From Methanoregulaceae archaeon (lineage in GTDB: Archaea > Halobacteriota > Methanomicrobia > Methanomicrobiales > Methanospirillaceae), in contig JACTVF010000073.1 in assembly GCA_019695435.1 (NCBI GenBank), positions 1 through 9,397 of the forward strand: 9,397 nucleotides of DNA, read 5' to 3'. Position numbers and translations under genes: made by a program. This document shows, one piece after another, positions 4,865 through 9,397 of this stretch (positions within the stretch are counted from its first letter, which is position 1; the number at the start of each line of letters is the position of its first letter). Below the pieces are notes generated by a model that made no database searches, was not told the origin of the DNA, and saw only the letters and a program-made list of their open reading frames with translations.

Positions 4865-5227
4865 ATGGATTGGAGCACAGAACAACAGAAAATTTCAGAA
4901 AAATACAAGAAACTTGAGAATATCCCTGAATCCGAGCGCAAATATAAGTGCCACACCTGCCACCTTATCGTTGACCAGAACCCATGCCCGAACTGCGGGG
5001 AGACGAAGTTAGAGATCATGTGCCCACTCGACAACTGCCACTGTATGCACGAGATGATTGCCGGGATCGAGTACTGCCCGCTCTGCGGAAAGGCAGTCTG
5101 CCCCGAATGCGGCTCCCATGATGTCGTCCAGATCAGCCGGGTGACCGGGTACCTTCAGGATGTCTCCGGGTGGAATTCGGGCAAGCAGCAGGAGCTCAAG
5201 GATCGTAGGCGGTACTCAGTTGCATAA
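4865..5227 (+). CDS. Stand-alone NrdD C-terminal-like zinc and glycyl-radical domain protein
   Basis: The 120-residue product resembles the C-terminal end of class III (oxygen-sensitive) ribonucleoside-triphosphate reductase, without the large catalytic domain of about 600 residues. A helical N-terminus (1-25) is followed by paired cysteines: C29/C32, C41/C44, C53/C58/C60 and C71/C74/C79/C82, the last set matching the NrdD zinc site. After it comes SRVTGYLQD, with Gly95 in the place of the radical glycine, then a Trp-Asn-Ser-Gly-Lys and Asp-Arg-Arg-Arg-Tyr ending typical of methanogen and Thermotoga-type NrdD tails. Similar short proteins are, as I recall, annotated as anaerobic reductase in related methanogens. 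It might act as a replaceable radical or zinc subunit or have left nucleotide reduction altogether. The ATG at 4865 is preferred over a GTG at 4850 because of the TATA spacing. No neighbour belongs to the pathway. Confidence 0.75.
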   Translation: MDWSTEQQKISEKYKKLENIPESERKYKCHTCHLIVDQNPCPNCGETKLEIMCPLDNCHCMHEMIAGIEYCPLCGKAVCPECGSHDVVQISRVTGYLQDVSGWNSGKQQELKDRRRYSVA

Positions 5228-5238
5228 GGTAGCATGGA

Positions 5239-5243
5239 TTTTT
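5239..5243 (+). terminator. Short oligo-T stretch after the NrdD-tail gene
   Basis: TTTTT begins 12 bases after the stop codon, and the neighbouring sequence is not a gene. It is a weak candidate for U-tract termination, with no hairpin visible. Confidence 0.25.
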
Positions 5244-5273
5244 CCGAAGGCTCATAACAATAACGTAAGATAA

Positions 5274-5603
5274 TTACCCGATGGCACCTGTGGCACATCC
5301 GGGAAACAAGAAAAGGGTTACGTGCTGCACAACAGCGCGGATAACTCCGTAAAAGGAAGTACCTCTGCTTCGTACCTGAATCTTTTTTAAGATCATCGCG
5401 AGCTTGAACCGTGCTTCCATATGCTGCGGGTTGAGTTCAAGGACTTTCTCGTATTTTCTTGCCGCCTCGTCGTACCGTCCCATCTCATCCAGGCAGTTCC
5501 CCAGCGCATTGTACGCGTTGCAGAAATGGGGCGCGATGAAAACTGCCTGTTTTAAGTATTTCAGGGCGTCCTCTTTTTTCCCGTTGTTTTTTGTGTCCAG
5601 CGC
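5274..5603 (-). pseudogene. TPR-protein fragment, truncated at both ends
   Basis: On the minus strand an open frame begins right after a TAG (5606-5604) with no start codon for 40 codons. Its first 76 residues are tetratricopeptide repeat sequence: the end of one repeat (ALDTKNNGKKEDALKYL), a complete repeat containing NALGNCLDEMGRYDEAARKY, and the beginning of a third ending at about 5379. The remaining residues (to 5274) do not look like a TPR or any protein I know and run to a chance stop. Complete TPR proteins start and end at repeat borders or caps, whereas this one breaks within the first helix at both ends. I see no promoter or ribosome-binding site. An internal ATG at 5483 could give 69 residues but would begin in the middle of a repeat. 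Most likely this is a relic. Confidence 0.65.
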
Positions 5604-5661
5604 CTAGAGTGTTCCGGACAAGGATCCACATGACCGGACCGGCAAAGAACAGGTCGCGGAA

Positions 5662-6579
5662 ATGAGCAGCCTTATCAGGAACGTACCCCGGTACTTCCGC
5701 ACAAAAAAAGTGCCGACCGCTTTCGAGGACGGGAGCCAGGGGTTTACGTTTATCATCGAGGATATCACCACCCAGAAGACGTACCGTCAGATGCTCGAGA
5801 TCAGCGAGGCGCGGTACCGGGGACTCGTCATGTCATCTGGCGAGGCTATTATCGGGAGCGCTCCTGACGCCCTGATCACCAGCTGGAACCCCGCGGCCGA
5901 GCGGCTTTTCGGGTATGCGGAGGCAGAGATCCTCCAGCATCCCTTCAGCCAGATAATGCCCCGGAAGACGTACGGAGACCTTGACCTGCTCTTCAACGAT
6001 ATCCGGCATGGCGATTGTATCCAGCGGCGCGATATGCAGATGATGCGCCGGGACGGTTCTGTGATCGAAGCCCTCCTCACGATCTGCCCTATCAGAGATG
6101 AAAACGGGGTCATCACCGGCACATCATCGATTGTCCGGGACATTACCTATGAGAAACTTGACGAGCGTGCACGGGAATATGAAGACCGGTACCGTACCCT
6201 TTTCGAGGATATGAATGTCGGCATTTACTGGAGCACGGGTGACCCCCGGGGCAGGTTTATCTGGGGAAATACCGCGCTCCTCCAGTTACTGGGGTATGGC
6301 AGCATGGAGGATCTCCAGGAGATCCATGTGACCGATGTGTTCTCGGAACCTGACGGGCGGAGGCAGCTTCTCAATGAATTACACCAGAGAGGATTTGTCA
6401 AAAACCGGATCCTCTTCCTGAAACGTCCAGACAATACGCCGGTCACGGTCAGCGTCACGGCCCTCGCGGAATTTGACGAGAACAAGAACCTGGTGTTCAT
6501 CAACGGTATTGTGCAGGATATTTCCGGTTTTGTGAACCAAGGCACTGCTCCCGTGGGGCCGTCAGCAGGTACAGGATAA
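5662..6579 (+). CDS. Two-PAS-domain sensor protein, 5'-truncated, no kinase output
   Basis: The 305-residue frame holds an N-terminal piece (1-37) that ends in FEDGSQGFTFIIEDITTQK, the usual close of a PAS-like domain in methanogen sensor proteins. It is followed by PAS 1 (about 48-163, ending SSIVRDITYEK) and PAS 2 (about 172-293, ending GIVQDISG). PAS domains sense redox, ligands or light and normally feed a histidine kinase or DNA-binding output, and neither is present here. The coding similarity seems to continue upstream of the ATG: residues 5608-5661 in the same frame read like more of the first domain and then stop at TAG 5605-5607. The gene has thus probably lost its beginning, and the ATG at 5662 (weak AGGT seven bases before) would be a secondary start. 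It may be a decaying gene or a shortened sensor that works through partners. Confidence 0.7.
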   Translation: MSSLIRNVPRYFRTKKVPTAFEDGSQGFTFIIEDITTQKTYRQMLEISEARYRGLVMSSGEAIIGSAPDALITSWNPAAERLFGYAEAEILQHPFSQIMPRKTYGDLDLLFNDIRHGDCIQRRDMQMMRRDGSVIEALLTICPIRDENGVITGTSSIVRDITYEKLDERAREYEDRYRTLFEDMNVGIYWSTGDPRGRFIWGNTALLQLLGYGSMEDLQEIHVTDVFSEPDGRRQLLNELHQRGFVKNRILFLKRPDNTPVTVSVTALAEFDENKNLVFINGIVQDISGFVNQGTAPVGPSAGTG

Positions 6580-6582
6580 ATT

Positions 6583-6632
6583 CCGTACGGTCAGGCCCCG
6601 GTCTATGAGGTCCCGTACGGATTCTACGGGGC
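6583..6632 (+). repeat. Paired CCGTACGG palindromes between the PAS gene and cbiZ
   Basis: The perfect palindrome CCGTACGG occurs at 6583-6590 and again at 6613-6620, exactly 30 bp apart, or close to three helical turns. A second nested inverted repeat, GCCCCG (6595-6600) with CGGGGC (6627-6632), interleaves with it. The first copy begins three bases after the PAS stop codon. It may be an RNA hairpin at the end of that transcript or a two-site operator for cbiZ. Only the symmetry is seen. Confidence 0.5.
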
Positions 6633-6695
6633 TCACCTATCAAAATCTTACTATCGGATGTAAGCGTATATCAGAAATGCAAGGTCGATTGCCGC

Positions 6696-7580
6696 ATGCG
6701 CTATTATCTCGATACCACTACGCTTTTCATCCGGGGTGCGTTCCGGGCCGCAAGCAGCGGGATTTCCGGGGGTATCCGGAACGTCACCACCCTCTTTAAC
6801 CATACGGTCCCGGCAGACTGGGACGATACCGGGCCGGAAAAAGAGATCGAGTTTGTCGCAGCCGCAGCCGGCACCGGACAGGACGTGCTGGGGCTCCTGA
6901 CTGCTGTCCCGATCCAAACCCTCTGCGTGCTCCAGTATGACTTCATCACGGTCTTTGTGACAGCCGGCATCCGGCAGGAGATGGCCGGGGAGAAGGCCGC
7001 CGGGACCATCAACATTATTGCCTGCAGCAGGGAGGGCATGGAAGATTCGGCGCTGCTCGAAACGATCATGGTCGCAACCGAAGCAAAGGCCGAGACCCTG
7101 CTGGCCGCTGGCCGGGTCTCCGGCACACCGACAGATGCCGTGATCGCCGCATGCGAGGGCGGGGTACGGCACCGGTACGCCGGGCGAATCACGGAGCCGG
7201 GCCGGCGGGTGCGGGACGCGGTGCTCAGGGGGGTGCCCGAAGCCCTCCGCCGCTATGAGAGCGGCTTGCCCCACAAAGAGCCGGCCTTTTTCATCTACAG
7301 CCGGTTCCAGGGCGGGCACTGGGTGGAATGGTCGCCCCACGACTGCCCCTATTATCCCTGCCACTTCCCCGGCCAGCGGTGCGACTTCTGCTACTGCCCG
7401 TTCTACCCATGCAAAAATGAAGATCTCGGCGATTGGTCAGAGAGATCTTCAAATGGCCGGGTCTGGAACTGCTCGCGCTGCACCCTGCTGCACGAACCGG
7501 ATGTAGCAGACTACCTGAAACAGTATCCCGACGCCCCGCTTACAGAACTGGTGCACCTGAAAACAAAACAAAAAAAGTAA
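6696..7580 (+). CDS. cbiZ: Adenosylcobinamide amidohydrolase (CbiZ) fused to a Cys-rich C-terminal domain
   Basis: CbiZ hydrolyses adenosylcobinamide to adenosylcobyric acid and is how archaea recover incomplete corrinoids for coenzyme B12, needed by their methyltransferases. Residues about 1-195 match the family: a TTLFNHTVP strand, the segment ending FVTAG, TINIIACS, the conserved ATEAKAETLL, and GTPTDAVIAAC. Residues about 196-294 form a separate domain with eight cysteines (217, 222, 229, 232, 234, 239, 259, 262) in Cys-Pro-rich runs and several Trp/Tyr. This resembles the small Cys-rich metal-binding domain known as a single protein or fused to CbiZ in archaea. The ATG at 6696 has no strong Shine-Dalgarno sequence, and the in-frame codons upstream offer no ATG, GTG or TTG nearby. 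A/T-rich sequence at about 6640-6670 may hold a weak promoter. The 3' end nearly meets the convergent gene, one base apart. Confidence 0.88.
   Translation: MRYYLDTTTLFIRGAFRAASSGISGGIRNVTTLFNHTVPADWDDTGPEKEIEFVAAAAGTGQDVLGLLTAVPIQTLCVLQYDFITVFVTAGIRQEMAGEKAAGTINIIACSREGMEDSALLETIMVATEAKAETLLAAGRVSGTPTDAVIAACEGGVRHRYAGRITEPGRRVRDAVLRGVPEALRRYESGLPHKEPAFFIYSRFQGGHWVEWSPHDCPYYPCHFPGQRCDFCYCPFYPCKNEDLGDWSERSSNGRVWNCSRCTLLHEPDVADYLKQYPDAPLTELVHLKTKQKK
7561..7577 (-). terminator. U-rich terminator for the redox-disulfide gene
   Basis: On the minus strand the bases just after the TAA read CTTTTTTTGTTTTGTTT, a strong oligo-U stretch of the type that stops archaeal polymerase. It lies inside the last codons of the convergent cbiZ, where it encodes the Lys-Thr-Lys-Gln-Lys-Lys tail. 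Confidence 0.55.
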
Positions 7581-7581
7581 T

Positions 7582-7776
7582 TTATTCCTTGATCCCGAGC
7601 GCTTTCAAGAGTTCGGGAAGAGGAATACCGTGTGCCTCCGCTGCTTCGCGGATGGTCTCGCCGCGGGCGATGGCGCACCCGACACACCCCATGCCGAACT
7701 TGAAGAGGGCCTCGGTTGAGTCGGGCTTTGCCTGAAGAAGATCATAGATCGTGGAGTCTGCAGTTAATTCAGCCAT
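7582..7776 (-). CDS. DUF1858 redox-disulfide protein (hybrid-cluster-protein-associated type)
   Basis: A 64-residue helical protein matching the small DUF1858 family, often called the hybrid-cluster-protein-associated redox disulfide domain. The signature is FGMGCVGCAIARGETI, with a CxxC pair at Cys31 and Cys34, followed by a conserved second helix ending in LLKALGI. The pair could cycle between dithiol and disulfide or bind metal, but the physiological role is not established. No hybrid cluster protein gene is in the window. The ATG at 7776 is decided by a TATA element about 29 bp upstream, which implies a near-leaderless transcript. Confidence 0.9.
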   Translation of the reverse strand: MAELTADSTIYDLLQAKPDSTEALFKFGMGCVGCAIARGETIREAAEAHGIPLPELLKALGIKE

Positions 7777-7800
7777 ATTACACTTAGTTCCCGTGCGGGG

Positions 7801-7809
7801 ACATAAATC
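7801..7809 (-). promoter_or_regulatory. TATA-like element for the redox-disulfide gene
   Basis: The minus strand reads GATTTATGT, centred 29 bp upstream of the ATG at 7776. Between the two lies an imperfect inverted repeat (CCCG, two bases, CGGG), a possible regulator site. Confidence 0.4.
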
Positions 7810-7862
7810 TCACCATCGCGGCGAAGGCCGGCACCCGGTCACTTTCGCGGCGCACGGTACGC

Positions 7863-7870
7863 AATATATA
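7863..7870 (+). promoter_or_regulatory. TATA box for the rpa operon
   Basis: AATATATA is a good TATA match, placing transcription start at about 7892. That leaves a leader of about 17 bases containing GGAGAGGT just before the ATG at 7909. Confidence 0.55.
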
Positions 7871-7908
7871 CCCATAATGAGATCCGATGTACCCTTGGAG
7901 AGGTAGGT

Positions 7909-9162
7909 ATGGATTATTCCGAAGTAACAGAGAGAATCTCCCGTAAGTTTTCCAAAAGCGGAAAAGAGATCGATCGGCAGAAGGTTGAAGGCAAGCTGCG
8001 CCGGCTCATCGAGGAATTTGGCGTCCAGCCCTCAGAGGCGGAACGCAGTGTCTCAAACGAATTGGCAAAGGAATTCAACATCCCGGCCGCGGGTTCCGGC
8101 GGGGGAACGGGGGCCGGCGAGGGCGGCGCGACCGAGCAGAAGGCGATTGCTCAGGCACAGCCTGGCGACTGGGTAACCCTTGAAGGGAAAGTTGTTTCCC
8201 TTGCCGCGCCCGCATCCCCGGCCATCGCCCAGAGCGGGATCATCGCCGATGAATCGGGCGGGATCCGGTTCGTGGTCTGGGCGAAGTCCAATGCGCCGAA
8301 GATGAAAGAGGGCGCATGGTACCGCATCGAATCGGCAGTCGTGGACGAATACAAAAATGTCCCGAGCCTCAAGGTGCATTCGGGAACCACGATAAAAGAG
8401 ATCGAAAAGTCCGATCCGCTCATTCCGGTGCCGACGCCCATCCGGGATCTCCGGACCGGTGTGGGAAGCGTCCGCGCAAAAGTGATCCAGGAATGGGAAG
8501 TCACGCATGACCGGATGCTCCAGTCCGGCCTGTTGGGCGACGAGACCGGCACGATCAAGTTCGTGATCTGGAAAGAACCGGGCAAGGAGAAACTTGCCGT
8601 GGGCACGGTCTACTCGGTCTTCTATGCACAGGTAGACGAGTATAACGAACGGCTCTCGCTCAACATCACAACCGCGACGATCATGCAGGAGGAGGGGGAC
8701 ATTGCCACGGCAACCGGCGGCGATGTAGAGATCCGTGGCGCCATCGTGCATATCGCACCCGGCTCCGGGATCATCAAGCGCTGCCCGGTTCCGGGTTGCA
8801 ACCGTGCCCTCTCCCGTCAGAACTACTGCCCGATCCACGAGATCCAGCCAAATTTCATTTACGACCTCCGGATCAAGGGCTGGCTTGACGATGGCGAGAA
8901 GACACACAATATTCTCTTAAAGCGCGACGTCGTGGAAGCGCTGACCGGAATGACCCTCGACCAAGCAAAGGAGATCGCGGAGAACAACCCGCTCGGGATG
9001 GACGAGGTCTTTTTGCAGATGCGGGACAAGGTGCTCGGCCGGTACGTGGCCTGCAAGGGCCGGGAGATCGAGAACCGGCTGCTCGTGAATTCCTGCGAGC
9101 GGATGCACTTCGCAAGCGGGGAGCATGCGAAGCTCCTCAACCGTGCCGGGGGTGCATCATGA
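7909..9162 (+). CDS. Archaeal replication protein A (single-stranded DNA-binding), zinc-finger type
   Basis: RPA coats single-stranded DNA in replication, recombination and repair. The 417-residue chain has a helical N-terminus (about 1-60), a Gly-rich linker (about 63-73), one OB fold at about 84-163 (GDWVTLEGKVVSL onward, with IADESGGIRFVVW), a second OB fold at about 180-262 (LLGDETGTIKFVIW), and a third domain from about 270 holding a zinc site Cys292-x4-Cys297-x9-Cys307-x2-His310. This layout fits euryarchaeal RPA41-like proteins. The ATG at 7909 has GGAG eight bases before it. The TGA overlaps the start of the next gene, the RPA-associated protein, as in many euryarchaea. Its promoter diverges from that of the redox-disulfide gene. 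No damage was noticed. Confidence 0.93.
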   Translation: MDYSEVTERISRKFSKSGKEIDRQKVEGKLRRLIEEFGVQPSEAERSVSNELAKEFNIPAAGSGGGTGAGEGGATEQKAIAQAQPGDWVTLEGKVVSLAAPASPAIAQSGIIADESGGIRFVVWAKSNAPKMKEGAWYRIESAVVDEYKNVPSLKVHSGTTIKEIEKSDPLIPVPTPIRDLRTGVGSVRAKVIQEWEVTHDRMLQSGLLGDETGTIKFVIWKEPGKEKLAVGTVYSVFYAQVDEYNERLSLNITTATIMQEEGDIATATGGDVEIRGAIVHIAPGSGIIKRCPVPGCNRALSRQNYCPIHEIQPNFIYDLRIKGWLDDGEKTHNILLKRDVVEALTGMTLDQAKEIAENNPLGMDEVFLQMRDKVLGRYVACKGREIENRLLVNSCERMHFASGEHAKLLNRAGGAS

Positions 9163-9397
9163 GCGCCACGGCACCGGAGATGGGCCGGCGGGACGGCAGT
9201 TTCGAGCGCGAACCGGCGCGACGGGTCTTTGCGAGCGAACTGCGAGAATGCCGGTACCAGTTCAAGGATGGCGAGGACGAGAAGAGCCCCACGTTCGTGC
9301 TGCTCCCTACCGGCGAACGCAGCAACCGGATCTTCATTGTCGGCACGCTCACCGAGAAGACCCGGCAGGGTGAGCAGAACATATTCTACCGGGGCCG
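9159..9397 (+). CDS. RPA-associated (RPA32-like) protein, 3' end outside the window
   Basis: The ATG at 9159 overlaps the TGA of the RPA gene (ATGA), and a GGTG is located a few bases before it. The visible 79 residues match the RPA-family protein usually encoded directly behind archaeal rpa: an acidic/basic start with RRVFASEL, then FVLLPTGERSNRIFIVGTLT, the first strands of an OB fold. Such proteins bind the large RPA and are required for its function in haloarchaea. The frame is still open at the right edge, so length and C-terminus are unknown. The tight overlap makes equal expression of both subunits likely. Confidence 0.9.
   Translation, partial: MSATAPEMGRRDGSFEREPARRVFASELRECRYQFKDGEDEKSPTFVLLPTGERSNRIFIVGTLTEKTRQGEQNIFYRG

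Noticed and set aside
6651..7364. A 237-codon minus-strand frame opposite cbiZ
   Set aside because: CbiZ motifs are clear on the plus strand; the frame is a by-product of codon composition.
8053..8907. A 284-codon minus-strand frame opposite rpa
   Set aside because: rpa is unmistakable by its OB folds and zinc site. The opposite frame has no start signal or recognisable domain.
1..9397. CRISPR arrays, tRNA or rRNA genes, insertion sequences
   Set aside because: I saw no regularly spaced repeats, no cloverleaf-like sequence in the gaps, and no transposase or flanking terminal repeats, including at the TPR/PAS scar.

Overview
The window looks like a chromosomal segment of a methanogenic archaeon, most likely in or near Methanomicrobiales (Methanoregula-like). 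It carries deoxyhypusine synthase (hypusine biosynthesis, archaeal/eukaryotic), an archaeal zinc-finger RPA with its RPA-associated partner, a CbiZ-type cobinamide amidohydrolase, a glycyl-radical (class III) ribonucleotide reductase tail, and archaeal-style TATA boxes about 25-30 bp upstream of several starts. The order-level assignment rests on remembered resemblance, not on a search.

Layout. (1) 1-800: the start of an unidentified minus-strand gene leaving the left edge, then a minus-strand DedA-family membrane protein. (2) 932-3053, minus strand: a compact run of small uncharacterised genes, tightly spaced and sharing start/stop overlaps. In transcription order these are: a double-psi beta-barrel protein with a Lys/Ala-rich 11-residue-repeat tail, whose reading frame is interrupted by an in-frame TAG; a membrane-anchored coiled-coil protein; two soluble coiled-coil proteins; a second membrane-anchored coiled-coil protein; and a small Cys-rich protein. 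Three of them share a motif around Glu-Glu-Trp. This is the best candidate in the window for an undescribed system. (3) 3171-4749, plus strand: dys and pyrF, overlapping by 8 bp. (4) 4831-5227: a stand-alone NrdD-like zinc/glycyl-radical tail protein with a near-leaderless promoter. (5) 5274-6579: a scar. A TPR fragment (minus) and a 5'-truncated PAS protein (plus) abut at about 5604-5608, as if DNA between two genes had been lost. (6) 6583-7776: a paired palindrome, CbiZ fused to a Cys-rich domain, and a convergent small CxxC redox-disulfide protein. (7) 7863-9397: RPA and the start of the RPA-associated gene, an ATGA-coupled pair.

Functional coherence is limited. dys/pyrF and rpa/rpa-associated are recognisable pairs. 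The minus-strand coiled-coil cluster looks like one transcription unit, with a TATA-like element between it and dys that could serve both directions. Membrane anchors, coiled coils and a possibly lipid- or nucleic-acid-binding tail suggest a membrane-associated assembly, but that function is inference only.
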